Source of the DNA: a virus
Direction: 5' to 3' (one strand)
Virus record (IMG/VR): IMGVR_UViG_3300023179_000113
Location: 1 to 61,183 of that record
Length of the DNA: 61,183 nt
This document shows positions 42,501 through 54,500 of this stretch, in pieces. The notes under the pieces were generated by a model. It was not told the origin of the DNA and did no database searches. It saw only the letters and a list, made by a program, of their open reading frames with translations. Both the position numbers and the translations under genes were made by a program. Position 1 is the stretch's first letter. Every line of letters begins with the position of its first letter.

Positions 42501-44011
42501 TCTTTTAGGAATGCAGTTGCACCACTATTATTTCCTTTAATAAAAGTCGGAACGGAAAGAGTGATAGGTTCGTTTAAACTAATCTCAGTAATTGTTTGAA
42601 TATCATAGAGTGAAATATACCATTGATTAATATTTGAATTTGATGCATTATAAGATCCGGACTCTAATCTAAAATCATAAACTCTTGATAAACCAATTTC
42701 TTTCCCTGGAGCAGTTGTGCTTGCAATACCAACTCTTTCATTTCTCAAACTTAATACATAAGTATTTCCAATCCCAATTACAGGAGATCCATAAACTCTA
42801 TTTAAAATTAAAGTTGGTCCAGTATTATAATTAATTGCCTGATTTTCTAAAGTTTTTGTTGTTCTTGGTTTTGGTACGTCAAGAAATGTTGGACTGATAG
42901 TTTCAATTTCATATCCTCGAACAAATGCCTTTCCCGGAGAAATTTGGTAAACTGCCAAATCATCAGTCGGAACTGATCCACCATAAGTAAACTGACCAAC
43001 ATTAAAGATGCCACGGTTTCCAAGTTGATCATTTAGTGACTCTTTAACAGATACGTCAAATGGAGATACATAATAGTCTCCAGATTCTGCATAGGTTCTT
43101 CTTGCTAATTCATCTGTTAAATTGCTATAATCTGTAGTAGTTTTTTGAGATTTTAAAACACCTGCACTTACAGATGCAAGTTCTACAAAATTATTATCAT
43201 TAAAATCGTCTAAACTTTTTTTAAAAAGTGATACTGATATTCTAAATCTATCTGCTCCTGGTGCAGAATAATTATTAAATCCCTGAGAATTATCATTTAA
43301 ACTTTCATCAATATCTGGTGTTATAATTTCTTCGTTTACAAATAATCCAACTCTATAATTTGGAGTGTTACTATATTGATCTAAAATTAAAGTTTCTGTT
43401 GCTACTCTTACAAACTGCCCTCTTACAAAATAAACACCTTCAGTAATTGTAAATGCAGAACCAATAGAAGTTGCATTGTTTGCAAGAGTAATTGCAAATG
43501 TTTGTCCTGCCTGAATTGTACTATTTCCTAAGAGACCAGAATTTATTGTTGATCCGGCAAGAAGTCCTTCTCCATCAGAAAAAGTTTTTGTGGAATTATT
43601 TGCAGTACTTGAAGAAAGATAATTTACATAGAGAGTGAGATTACCTCTCTCAGAATTTGCTGCAAATAGTACATTATCAACAACAGCAGTTACACCAGAA
43701 GTTTGTCCTGTAATTTTTGTTCCAATTAATTGTGATACGTATGCCTCAACAGGAACTCCCAAATAAGAATTATTTAATTCAACCGCATAATATTGTGCAT
43801 TATATCCAGTATTTCCTGGAATAACTTTTGCACCCTCTTTGAAAAAATGCTGCCCAAATTTTTCAATCTGATTTTGTAAAATTGATTGTAAGGTTGTGAG
43901 TTCTCTTGCCTGTACGGGATATCCAGGTTTAAATAGAACCTTAGAATAATTGTTGTCAGAATTAAAATCATCAAAGTATGGAGATACGTTGAGATTAGTT
44001 TGTTGAGGCAT
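36524..44011 (-). CDS. DUF4815-type giant baseplate/fibre structural protein
   Basis: 2495 residues. N-terminus 'NLNVSPYFDDFNSDNNYSKVLFKPGYPVQARELTTLQSILQNQIEKFGQHFFKEGAKVIPG' is the DUF4815 signature. Conserved central part near 1420-1450: 'RSRNIQFISKKIKPLTQMYAFFDGVDVTKYCVP'. Also 'TFQIRTMQGGFPTRKVLPFSEI' near 1710. Residues about 1915-1990 hold two Gly-Tyr repeats, and 'LLIGNEIISYTS...IVRGSNPINYSTGTPVYKYE' near 2110-2150 is a second shared module. It lies directly after gp8, the place of T4 gp9/gp10, and gp9-gp12 are not otherwise visible. A baseplate periphery or fibre-anchoring role is inferred. Confidence 0.88.
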   Translation of the reverse strand: MPQQTNLNVSPYFDDFNSDNNYSKVLFKPGYPVQARELTTLQSILQNQIEKFGQHFFKEGAKVIPGNTGYNAQYYAVELNNSYLGVPVEAYVSQLIGTKITGQTSGVTAVVDNVLFAANSERGNLTLYVNYLSSSTANNSTKTFSDGEGLLAGSTINSGLLGNSTIQAGQTFAITLANNATSIGSAFTITEGVYFVRGQFVRVATETLILDQYSNTPNYRVGLFVNEEIITPDIDESLNDNSQGFNNYSAPGADRFRISVSLFKKSLDDFNDNNFVELASVSAGVLKSQKTTTDYSNLTDELARRTYAESGDYYVSPFDVSVKESLNDQLGNRGIFNVGQFTYGGSVPTDDLAVYQISPGKAFVRGYEIETISPTFLDVPKPRTTKTLENQAINYNTGPTLILNRVYGSPVIGIGNTYVLSLRNERVGIASTTAPGKEIGLSRVYDFRLESGSYNASNSNINQWYISLYDIQTITEISLNEPITLSVPTFIKGNNSGATAFLKESVSNSSLLTVYEKTGEFITNESFTIDGIANGRVATAITSYGISDVKSVYGVVGSGSTFTADVLQSTAFFVGIATISAFSSGISTVTSPNILFPGNSVKKDNLISYSDSSLSNPVFAKVVSVGNTTITISGVTTVTGIAQGKLPTTTLSVTDLQILTTNLENSTDNTLYTKLPKNNISSVDLTNASLTIRKSYTVNILNNQLSTAAVAGSNETFLPFDEERYSLIRSDGSTEVLTSDKFSFTSGSTQLQIYNLGSNDTGATLVTTLTKIKPKAKSKLKNRVNSVIVDKSKYNYSGIGGTTINDGLTFGNYPYGTRVQDENICLNVPDVIEIHSIYESLDTTNPSAPTAVLFSITSPSTTTSELIVGEKITGQTSGAIAICAEKLTNTQISFIYKNQNTFKEGETLVFEESNIRAVIVTLNINSFNISSNYTFSTGQEGTFYDFGVINRKSDSDEPTKRLKIYFQSGYYQSSDNGDITTVNSYDTFDYSKEIQSVNGISNSDIIDIRPRTSSYTVSENSRSPLEFYGRNFNTSGNSAANVLASDESILTTFSFYLGRIDRIYLSKDGKLQVKYGTPAERPEKPVSVDDAIEIATVFLPAYLYNVSQSSIEFLDHKRYRMVDIKQLENRIKNLEYYTSLSLLETNTAGLFVPDSNGLNRFKSGFFVDNFTSLLAQEDGVSYKNSIDLKNKELRPQHYTNSVDLIVGPVINVDPNADLQFLPPEGVNIRKSSDIITLDYAEREWFKQTFATRSESVTPFLVSFWQGTVELTPSSDNWVDTTRIRAKIINTEGNYAETLATASRTLNVDPQTGFSPTIWNSWETNWTGQEVTQNTRERTETTTSGGRWGQRGLRGNGDLTGGQFITDTTTTVLRDTLREVRDTGVQTRTGNRTIVTEQFDASSVGDRVVSRNLISFMRSRNIQFISKKIKPLTQMYAFFDGVDVTKYCVPKLLEINMISGVFQTGETVTGSISNTGLGPNNADTNSKITFRVAQPNHKEGPYNAAVTTFSLNPYTSQVLQGTYSSTSTILNVDTFSLSNEPQGQFSGRVESGMVLIGGTSGAQAIITNVRLISDLSATLIGSFNVPNPNINVHPKFETGSKVFTLINNDSNDQNAATTIAEEGFTSSGTLETVQENIISVRNARIENKQEFENRSVSRTTGTQVISTQTVSQSTSQNVNIVWYDPLAQSFLVEDSTGVFLTRCDVFFRSKDDTDIPVTFQIRTMQGGFPTRKVLPFSEIILEPNQVSTSGDGSVATSFVFKAPVYLEGGQEYCVCIASNSTKYSVYICRIGENDLLTQTFISNQPTLGSLFKSQNASTWEPSQWEDLKFTLYRADFIQSGSAEFYSPELTEGNNQIATLLPDSLNLNSRKIRVGLGTTVQDSGLTLGNTVLQQGSNATGNFVGSAGISTGALSVINAGIGYTPSSGSATYSSVTLNTITGSGQGATANITISNGSVVSTGVTIASGGSGYQVGDVLGITTIGSLTIGQNARFSVGNITGINELILDNVQGDFLTGAGKTIQYINNSGLTTTLNSSVGGNVTISAINVVSDGLSIVVNHKNHGMYSNTNLVSISGAISDVKPTKLTSGYTFDSTSAILVDDSSAFSTFENVGVGTTNPGYLLIGNEIISYTSTSSGSIGGQIVRGSNPINYSTGTPVYKYELNGVSLRRINKTHNLSDVTTEDSITFDSYIIKLDTSANTGIARSTSSGYPTLYLNQTKSAGGYNIKASQNMPFEIITPMVQNVTVTGTSLSSEIRTISASSISGNEIPFIDTGFDNITLNQVNYLDSPRMIASKVNETQYLSTLPGNKSMNLRVFLNTIDSRLSPVIDTQRVSVILTSNRVNSVITNYAEDSRVNSISNDPTAFQYISKEITLENPGTSIKILLSAYNNLYSDIRAFYAISENQNFNPIFVPFPGYENLDSRGQIIDIQNNNGHPDAFVPLTSNTGFSPTDVSFAEYTFTADQLPAFRSYRIKIIMTSTSQVYVPRLKDLRVIALA

Positions 44012-44017
44012 AATTTC

Positions 44018-45574
44018 TTAGAATTGCAAAATAACTTTGATATCTTCTTTTTGATTTGATGATCTGGTGATTGACGGTCTATTGTCAACGTAAATTATAT
44101 TGCCAGAATATTTTTTAACTTCAGGATTTGCCAGACCATTTGTAAAAGATTGACCTAAGTAATATGTTCTATTATTTATTACAGTAGAAATACCCGTAAA
44201 TGTTGTACTAATTGAAAGAGTTGTAGTGCCATTAGTTGGTACAATTGACAAACTTCCACCCGTAGATGGAGAACTTGTAAAACGATTTAAGTTAAATCCA
44301 TATGGAGGAGTGGTCTGTTCTGTTCCGACTGTATTAAATCCTGCAACTGACCGATCTTGCCAATACTTTAAAACTCCGGTTGTTTGATCATAATTTATAA
44401 CTCTTCCAGAAGCAGTAACACCAGTTCCAATTGTCTGAGTAATATAACTATCTGCCACAAAAGTTGCCGAATCATATCCAATTCCTGTGAGTCTTAGGGC
44501 ATAAACTGCACTTGCCTTATCCAAGGACATAATTTGTGTAGATCCAAATGATTTTGGATTCTGAACAATTCCAATTCTTGCAATTTGATTTCCTGTTATA
44601 AAATCTGGATTTTGAACGTCATTTTCAATTCTTGAATATAAAAGAACGTTAATTGCACCGAGTTCTCGATAGATGTCATATCCGTGACCTCCTTGAGGTG
44701 GAATAATGACATTAAAGGTAGGTCTTGTGGTTCCTGTCGGAAATCCACCAGAAATCAAATCAACATTTCCATAAGTATATCCAGATCCTTGATTAGATAC
44801 TGTAATTGACTGGACTTTTTGATCATTATCAACTACAATCGTACACTCTGCTCCACTCCCATCACCTTTAATGGGGACTCTTGTATAAGTTCTATTTGCT
44901 GTTCCTAAACCAACTCCCCTATTTGTAATTGTTATAATTTTAACAGACCCATCTATTGCATTATTTCTAACTGCCGCACTTTCAGAACTTGTTTCCCAAT
45001 CTGAAGGAACGGGTATAAAGTCTGTGGACTCAAATTTTACAATTTCACTTGGTTTAATAGTATAAAGGTATTTCCATATATACTCATCTCCAGAAGAACC
45101 AGCAGACCTTGGTTCCAAATCTGTGAATGTTGGTTCGTCAAGAGATGGTTTCCCTGTAGGATTATCTGGACTAATTCCGTTGTGAAGACAAATATAAACA
45201 CGATAATCACTATTGATTACATAATAATTTGCTGAGTATAAATTAGTTGCTCCTGATATTGGAGCCGTATTTGAACTGCTATAGTCGTGACGATACATAT
45301 CATAAACAGTTCCAGAAGACCAAAATCTTCTTTGAATCACCAATCGAACATCACTTGCATTAATTTTCTTTAATGCAATCATCGTATCCCAATAATTATT
45401 CTCCTCATTAAAATTATCCTTCGGTGAAGGAGGACTTGTATTCCAATCTGATTGAAAATCTGTTGGATTTGGAAGACCAATAAAAGTATAATAAGAGTTT
45501 GTTCCAGTGCTTATTCCAGAAACAAAATTCTTTGCATTTAATATTCTAATTTGATCAGTTATGATTGCTGCCAT
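44018..45574 (-). CDS. 8: Baseplate wedge protein gp8
   Basis: 518 residues (T4: 334). Matches T4 gp8 at several points: 'YWDTMIALKKINASDVRLVIQRRFWSSGTVYD', 'YRVYICLHN', 'DEYIWKYLYTIKPSEIVKFESTDFIPVPSDW' and the C-terminal 'IIYVDNRPSITRSSNQKEDIKVILQF' (T4 'MIYMENRPPIIMAMDQTEEINILFTF'). The extra length is an insert at about 205-275 with Gly-Tyr repeats ('NRGVGLGTANRTYTRVP', 'NQGSGYTYGNV') and another segment at about 365-460. A CATAAATA late box lies 18 bases upstream. Confidence 0.92.
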   Translation of the reverse strand: MAAIITDQIRILNAKNFVSGISTGTNSYYTFIGLPNPTDFQSDWNTSPPSPKDNFNEENNYWDTMIALKKINASDVRLVIQRRFWSSGTVYDMYRHDYSSSNTAPISGATNLYSANYYVINSDYRVYICLHNGISPDNPTGKPSLDEPTFTDLEPRSAGSSGDEYIWKYLYTIKPSEIVKFESTDFIPVPSDWETSSESAAVRNNAIDGSVKIITITNRGVGLGTANRTYTRVPIKGDGSGAECTIVVDNDQKVQSITVSNQGSGYTYGNVDLISGGFPTGTTRPTFNVIIPPQGGHGYDIYRELGAINVLLYSRIENDVQNPDFITGNQIARIGIVQNPKSFGSTQIMSLDKASAVYALRLTGIGYDSATFVADSYITQTIGTGVTASGRVINYDQTTGVLKYWQDRSVAGFNTVGTEQTTPPYGFNLNRFTSSPSTGGSLSIVPTNGTTTLSISTTFTGISTVINNRTYYLGQSFTNGLANPEVKKYSGNIIYVDNRPSITRSSNQKEDIKVILQF

Positions 45575-45591
45575 TTTACACTGTTTTTATC

Positions 45592-45599
45592 TATTTATG
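45592..45599 (-). promoter_or_regulatory. Late promoter CATAAATA before gp8
   Basis: Minus strand CATAAATA across the end of the gp7-like gene, 18 bases before the gp8 ATG. Confidence 0.55.
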
Positions 45600-48500
45600 A
45601 AATATATTTCAAATATTTTAATGGAATTTTTCTAGATGCAATTGATCCTGTTGAAATTCCAGTAAATCCATTATTAGTGTATGCACTATACAAATTTTCT
45701 TTGGATCTAGATGAAAGGTTGATTTTTCCCCAACTAAATTCACCATAAAAATTGCTATAACCAATTCCAGATAGTCCATTATAACTAGAAACACTTACTG
45801 TTACTTTTGCAACATAAGTGACTCCAAAACCAATTGTGGAAGTTTGTGCTATTGAAACTGCTGCTACCTGATACACATTGTCTAAGAAAGTTGATCCAAT
45901 TCCAACAGTTGATCCTAAACAATTAAGTGAAGTCACACCTCTACCGACATTGGAGTTATAGATCGTAAAATAATAACCAGTTTGAATTCCACTAATAGTT
46001 GTAACTCCAGTTATTGATGAATTTCTTAAAAATGAATTTGGTGAAATTAACATATCAAATACTAATCCAGTTGAAGCAACCCCAACAGAAGTTGTCGAAA
46101 TTCCGGATATAATTCCAAAATCTCCTTGATAAGAAATTACAGCATTATCTTCATAAACAAATGTTGGTGGTTCAATTAATACTTGTGGAACAGAAGTAGA
46201 TATGTACCCACTTCCACTATATGTAACTGCAATTCCTGTTACAACTCCACCAGATATGGTTGCAGTTGCAAGAGCAGTATTTTGTGCTGCTGTTGTTCCA
46301 AATCCAATTGGTTGAGAAATTGATACTGTTGGTGTGGTCGTATATCCAACTCCACCATCATTAATGACAATGGAAGTGACCGTTCCTCCAGAAGAAACTA
46401 TACAAGTTGCAGTTGCTCCAACTCTACCTTCTTGAGAAATTAATGTAATATTTTTTTGGAAGTTTAGAGATACATTATTTTCATTTATTGGATTAAAGAA
46501 TGGACGAATATTATCCACATAAATGACAGTAGAACCAATTCCAACAGATTGAATTAAATATGCCGTTGGATAAATTAGAGGTTCATATAAAATTCTACTC
46601 TTTCCAATTATTTGTTCATTAATAATTTTATCTTCGGTTTGTCGGCACCAAACAACAGGTCTTAATAAGTTTGAATCGTTTATATTGCCAGGACCAAAAT
46701 ATGGAAGTGTATCAACAGTATTTGTGGATGTAACACTAGTAACGGTTCTTTCATCCTCTTGGAAAGTTGCCGGTTGTCCAATAGAAGAATCATAACCAAT
46801 AGTTAAATCATCACCCTCCTTCACGGTTTCTAAAATATTTCTCTCTATTACATCAATAGAACCACTCCCCCTATAGAAAAGTATTTTTGAAGTATCTCCT
46901 GATTTTGGTGCCTCTGTAAATGTAATTACACTTCCACCATTAAAGGTATAACCACCACCAGGTATTTGTAAAGTATCATTAATAAAAATCAATAAAACAT
47001 CCTGAACATCTACAGGTGACCCCGGTGCAGAACGAATTGAAATAAGACTTCCAGAAACTGTGATTGGAAATTCTGTTCTAGATCCATCAAACAATGCATC
47101 ATAATTATCAAGAACTTGTAATTCACCAATTGACCATCCAGAAAATTCATCAGTGTATGTTTCTTGAATTGAAAGTTGAAATTCTTTAAAAGAAGCAGAC
47201 CCTGTAGTCGGAATTCCTGTTGTTCCACCAATTGCAACAGTTAAAATTTGTTCCTGACCATATCCATATCCAAGATTTGTAATTTCAAAATCAATTACAC
47301 TTGAACCTTGTCCCACCACAATACTTGCAGTTGCATTACCACCATTTCCAGAAACTGAAGAAGCACTATAAACTAATGGTATGTCTGAATATGAGAGTGG
47401 TGCATCAATAATTACTTCCGGTGGATTGGTTGAAGTATAACCTGTTCCTGGATTTGTAATTGCAATACTCACAATATTCCCATTATTTACCGCAGCTGTT
47501 CCAATATATTGAATACTCGGTGTTCCTGTGGATGAAGTTGTCACACCAACTCTTATACTAGTTTGTATTCCAGGTCTATATCCAGAACCACTATTTCCAA
47601 TGCTAATTGCAGAAATTGTTCCTGCAATAGAAACTGTAACGGTTGCACCAGCAGAAACAAGTGGTTGATATCCAAACCCTCCAGTTGATCCAACAGACAC
47701 AATAATTCCACCTCTTGGAAGAGTTGAGGCGTTCACATCATATGAAACTGATGATGCTGTTCCGGTAAAAGTAATACTTGTAATTCCTACATTTTCTGAT
47801 AAAGTGTAATCTGCATTTAATCCTGGTCCTTGAAAAATATCATTAATTAAAATGACCGCATTTTCATTACTAATTCCAGTCACACTAGATCCACTGGAAG
47901 TAAGAGTGAAATCTTTTTCACTACCATTGAAATTGTTTGAAATGTCATCAAAAACATAGTTTTTAGAATATGTTTCATCACTTGAGTTAGGAGTTCCTGA
48001 CCTTAAAAATACTCTTCCTTGAAAGGTTGAAGATACTGATATTCCAGTCCAATCTATTTCGTCAGGTTCGTTTGTAGGTGAACTTAATGGAATATTTCCG
48101 TATGGAGCTTCGGAGAAGTTTAGAGTATTGTCTACAATATTATAATTTCCAAATACTTTGGTAATCAGAGTTCCAGTAGAGTGTCCTACAACAGTAGTCC
48201 CCAACCAAGGTCTCTTAAGAAGAATTGAATTTGTGGATCCAATTCCTACACCATCAATTCTCATAATTTCATCATCAATTTTAATTAAATCTCCACCAAA
48301 AAATGATGTGATTCCTGTAAAATATGCAATATTTTCAGATATTAAAAGTTGTTTAGATAATGAAGACGTAATCGCACTGGATACAACAGGAGATTGAATT
48401 AAATTATCAATAGCAACAATAACCTTTGCATTTTGGTTGGTTGCATTAAAAGTATGAGAAGATCCGATACCAACGGAAGTAAAATTGAGAACTTCTGGAA

Positions 48501-51500
48501 TTGACTTTAGTGCATTTTGAGCACTCGAAGCTAGTTTAATTAAATTGTTACTTATTTTTACAACATAAACCGTTGCGGGTAACTTATCAGTGCTACCAAT
48601 ACCTACAAAACTAGTTGTTGCAATTCCAATTGCCTGAGTTGATCCTGCCCCTGCGTGTGAATATACAATTTCTTCTCCACTTACCAGAAAATGGTTTGGA
48701 ATTGTTATTGTATTGTTCAGTACATTCACAATCTGAGAATCACTTCCATCAAAATTTCTTCGAAATATATCATCATTTTTATGTTGGAGATTAAAATCTT
48801 TCTTTATGCTTCGTTCAGTTCCTTCATAAGTATTGCTATCTGTAACTATAGAAGAATTTGTCAAATCAATTTCTGTAATATCACTTGCTTCATCTGCAAT
48901 TTGCAATGCATTCATAAATGATTTTACCTGAACTTCAATATTTGGATTTGGAGTGAAGGTAATTTTTGTATATGTGTCTGTTCTAGATACACCTACTGTT
49001 CCAAGTCCAGATGCAGTTTCTATATTTGCAAATTCAGTAATAAAAGTATCTGTAGAATTGTGAAGAACTATAACCTCAGATAACTGATGATGATTGTTTA
49101 TAGGATCTGATACTTGAATTAAGAAATGAGCACAGTCATAATCAAAATTATCACTATTAATGTTAATATATTGTCCAACCGGAGTCGCAATCGGAGATGT
49201 TGATGATGCAATTGAAGTTGTTCTTGCTTCTAACAATGAATACTTCATATCAAAAGTTCCTACACCAGTATATGATGTATTTGCAATTGATATGTTGAGT
49301 GTGTTGCAAGTAACTGCTAATCCAGAATTTGGAATAAAATCTACAATTATATTTGAACCAGAAAAATATGGGTTGTAGGTTCCCAATCCAGCACTTGAAT
49401 ATGGAAGAGTAGAATTATTTGTCAATTGTCCATATTCTAAAAATTGAATATTTGATCCATCGTGAATGATATTCAATTCATCAAATTCATATTGTCCATT
49501 GCTTGCACTAATTTCAACTAAAACCTTTGCCGAAGTATATGTATTTGCGATGCTTACAATTGTACAAGTGGATCCTGCCGAAACTGAGGATCCACTTGTT
49601 CCTACTATGTTTACAATTCCACCATAATTAGCACTGCTAACACCAGACAGAACTCCCTTTACATCATAAGCAATAATAGAGACATTATAATCGTTTATAA
49701 TATATTTTATTGGATAAAATTCTAATATTCCTTCGGTTCCTTGAATTCTAAAATCGAATGATCCCAAATCATTAGTACTATAAACCTTTGCATATTGATT
49801 TAAAAATCCAGTTGCATCATTATGTAAAAGTGTGACAAATTCACACTGTCTTTCGTCAGCATATCTTTGATCTTTTGTGTATATAAAATATTTTTGTACT
49901 CTTGCATCTGATAATTTAAATCTATGAATATCTGAATAACGAGTTGCTCTTGGATTACTATTAAATTGTGAACTAATATCATCAATTGAGAGCACTCTAT
50001 TTCCCACAGATTCTTGATAATCCTGAAGAATTCGACTTGCAAATATAATTTCGTCAGAAAATGATGAATTACCAATTTGTAAAGAATTTTCTTTTACTAA
50101 ATCAAAATCATAAACACAGTTTAAATTTGCACTACCAACAATATTATTCAAAATTTCAAAAGATGTTAAATCTGTAGAAATTCCTACAGACAAAGATTGT
50201 GGAGAAGATGATTCTAATTGGTAATCAGCAAATTTTGTAAATCCTGCAGTATGATTCAGTGTACTTACTACATCATTCCAAGTATCATAATCTATTTTTG
50301 ATTTTATTGAATATGAAAAATTTTGATAGTAAAAACTATCTTGTATTTTTTGTAAATTATCGTTTAGAAATCCTGCATTAATCTGCCAACCCTTTTCAAC
50401 TTTAGAAGTCGCACCGGTTTCAAAGAAAGAATCTGTTCTTTCAATAGAAGTTATATTTCCTTGAGTTTTAGAAGTAAACCCTTTAATAATAGATCCAGAA
50501 TAAAAGTTATCATTTGAACTTACAGTAAGTAAATTGTTTTTTGGGTCCCAATTTTCAATTATTCCTGTAGAAGAATCTGATGTTACTGTTTCACCGGTTA
50601 AAAAATTATTTTTAGATAAAATTGGATTGAAAGTTGGGAAATATTTTTGTGGGATAATTCTTCCGGATGAATTGGTTGAACTATAATTTCCAGGAATTTC
50701 TGATGTATCTAAAAATTCGGCAAGACTATAACTTACAGATCCTATTCCACCTAAATTTGGAGTTACAGAAGTAAGTGTGAACAAATTATAATTATAGTCT
50801 TTAGAATTATATCCCCTTCCAGTAGATCCGACTCCCACACTTACATTTTCAATTAAAACTTTATCATTGACTTGAAATGGGAATGAATTTGCCGTACTAA
50901 ATCCAACAGATAATCTAACAGTTACACTTTTAGTTGAATTGTTAAAACTAATAGAATTGATGCCGACACCATTTGTATTTTCTGTAGGAAGAATTGTCGG
51001 TAAAGAATTATTAATTCCAAAAGTATTTCTTAAAATAGTAACTTGAGTATCACCCAATGAATATCTCAAATCAACTTCTGGAATAACATTTTGAGTTTTA
51101 CCATCAATAACAATTAATTTTGGTGCAGAACTATATCCTCTTCCAGCTGAAGAAATTCCAATTGAAGCAAATGATGCCAAGGGATCTACTTTTATGATTT
51201 GTGGCAGATATACTGTAGGTCTAACGGTATTATCTGAGGAAAAATCAAATCCAATATCAGATATTTTTGTTTTTTTGATTTTGCCAATACTGTTGCTAGA
51301 AGGTTCTAAGATTGCATTTGATCCAGAAACACTCACAATTGTTGTGATTCCTGGTAGTGAATAATAATTTTGTCCCCTATTCTTGATTTCAAATTTTGCA
51401 ATTGGTCCAAATGCCGAAGAAGATGTTGTTTCATAACTTATTACTGATGTTGAAGATCCATATGAAACAGATTCTGGAAATTCTGGCAAATTATAAGTAA

Positions 51501-54500
51501 AAGAACTTGGTGTGGCAACAGAAATTTGATGTTCTCCATTATATTTGCTAAATTGAATTTGCAATTCATTATGATCTTGAATCAAAGTATCAATAACAAT
51601 TTCTCTTTTTATTTGTGGAGTGTTGTTATCATATATTGGAATGAGATTATAATATAATTTTTCCGGAGTATTTTCATTTACGTTTAAAATTACCTTTGCG
51701 GTTGTAGTTACACCAATTGTTCCAATTTTTTGAACTTCAAAGACATTAGAAGTTTTTGAAGTTGTAAATTCTTCGATAAAATTTGAATCTCTATAAAATT
51801 TAAATTCAAATGCTGGATATAATGCAAATTGATCCGTATATGATAAAGAGGAATCGGACAGATCAAATGTTATGGTAGAATTTTTATATAATTGAATTGC
51901 TGGGTTAATTGGTGATAATGTGCCGCTGGAAGCACTCGTGATTCCAACAATTTCTGGAATCAGACTTGTAGCACTATAATAAGTATTTGAAAGTTTGAGT
52001 GTATTATTATCTACAATTACTACATAATAGATTTGATTATTCTGAAGACCTCCGGATGGAGAACTTGAGATATGAATAATTTTTTGTCCATTAATAAATC
52101 CGTGATTAACAATACTAATAGAACTGGTATAAGTATTTACTCCTGCTGAAATAAAATCTTTGGAATTAATAACCAATCTTCTATTATAATCATTATATTT
52201 TACAACAAACGTTGTGCTAATAGATGGATTTACAGAAATATAAACAGAATCTTCTGTTGTTAATCCGTGTGTTTGTGAAGTAGAAACTGTGACTAAATTT
52301 CTAGAAATATTTCCAATAATTGAATCATAATTTGTTTCAAAACTGTGATATGTTCCCGTTCCAATTCCAGTAAAGAAGAGAGTACTCAGATCTCTTGTTG
52401 TGGATGCAATTCCTACAAAAATTCCTGTAGAACCTAAACCAACTCTTACTGTGGAAATACCAATCAAATCTTCTGAAATTTTTGCAACAAATACTTGTGA
52501 TTGATTTGCAAGAGTAACTGATGTTGAAATTCCATTTGTAGAAACTCCGATTGAAGATCCAGTATTTGGAGAATATGTGAGTATATCTCCAGTCTCTAAT
52601 TTGTGATTTGGAAGATAAATTGTTTTTGTTGGAATAAAAATTTGAGTTATTCCTGCTCCAGGATTTGATATTGTAAGAGTAGTTCCGATTCCAACTCCTG
52701 CAGTTGTTCCGAGTCCAACTGAATCTGAAGGATTAAAGTATATTTGACGGTTTAATTTGTAATCATATGAGGTTGTAATTCCAGTAGTAATTTTTAGTTT
52801 TCTCGGATTTTCATACAAAATTTCTGTTGCAGTATGAGAAATACCAACGGTTCCATCAATTTGTCTTAGAACTCTAATTCTAGAATTGAGTGGATCTACA
52901 TTTAATATTTTTATTTTTTCTGTGGATACTGTAAAAATATCATTTTCACGAATACTTGTCGGACTTAAATCACCAGTAACAGAAAAATAAGTAACAATTC
53001 CTGTTGCAACGGCAGTTCCGACTCCCACATTGAGTGTCAAAATTTTTGATGTTGTAACTCCAATAGGATATGAACTTAATTGAAGAGATGTTGATGTTGT
53101 GTTTAGTCCAGAAATACTGATAACATCATTATTGTTCAAATTGTGAGGATTTTCAGCATATATTGTAAATGAATTTTTTTCTTCACCGGAGAAAAATTCT
53201 ACATTATTAATTGTGCTTGTTGCGGTACTAACCAAAGTTACAGATTTTCCTTTTATTCTAGAAACGTTTGCTGCTGCACCATATCCTCTCGTTCCACTTT
53301 CGTCAAACACAATAGAATTATTTACTTTATAACCATTTCCACCACTATTGATTCCAATATTTTCAACTGAACCCGGAAGTGCATACTTAACATCAACCGT
53401 CTGATTTAGATTATTTGGAGTTGGTAAATATGAATATGATGCAGTGCCATTGATAATATTATATGGAGTCGTAAATCTTAACCAATTTGTTTGATTTAAA
53501 TCTAAATCATCTTGATTTGATGCGGTTTTGAAATTAAATTCGTTTGGAATTGATTTGAAGGCATCTCCAATCAAATATGGAAAAACAGGTCTTCTATAAT
53601 TTACAAATGGTCCAGAATTGTCCGAAGAAGTGTAATTTATAGTTGCAAAATATGCATAAGTTCCATTTGGAAATTCTGGAGTAACACAAAATCTTCCATT
53701 ATTTTGATCCAGAACAGTTTCATCACTTTTTTCAGAATATGTGTAATCTTCCACAAAAAATCCAAGTGGAAAATTTGGTCTTTGTTGTGAGGAATTTAAT
53801 TCATATCCAGATTTCATAGGAGAAATGACTCCTCCTTGTTTGGTTATGTATCCATATGGTCCATAAATCGGATTTCCATCATATGCCCAACCAATGATCG
53901 GAGAATGTTTTGTTGATAATTGTTCTGTGTTATTAACTTTAATGAGATCTGGACTTCCATATAAAACTTTTCCGTTCTGATTTACAGAATAAACTGCTTC
54001 TCTTAATTTTCTTGGAGCATATAAATGTGAATATTCTAATTGATAGTTTTTATTGAGACCTTTTGAGAGAATTCCATCATCATCTGTAATATTATTAAAA
54101 TATTTTTCAAATAAATTCACTCTCCAAGTTTGTATTTTTGGATCAAATTTGCAAGAAGATCCTGATGATGTGATTGTAATAAAAGTTGATCTTTGTGAAT
54201 ATCCAATTCCACCGTTAATAATTTTAACCGAAGTTATTGCACCATTTTGAACTATTGGGGTGATGGAAGCACCAGATCCACTTCCAGTAATAGAAATATT
54301 GGGAGAAGAATAATTGACTCCAGAATTGTTAATAATAACGTCAACAATTTTTCCATTTTCAATAATAGGAGTCAATTGTGCGTTTGATCCACTATCTAAT
54401 GTTATGCTTGGTTGACGATTATAATTTAAAATTTCTGAAGATCCATATCCAATTCCATTATCTGATAGATGAACAGAAGTAATCTGTCCTCTAAATATTG

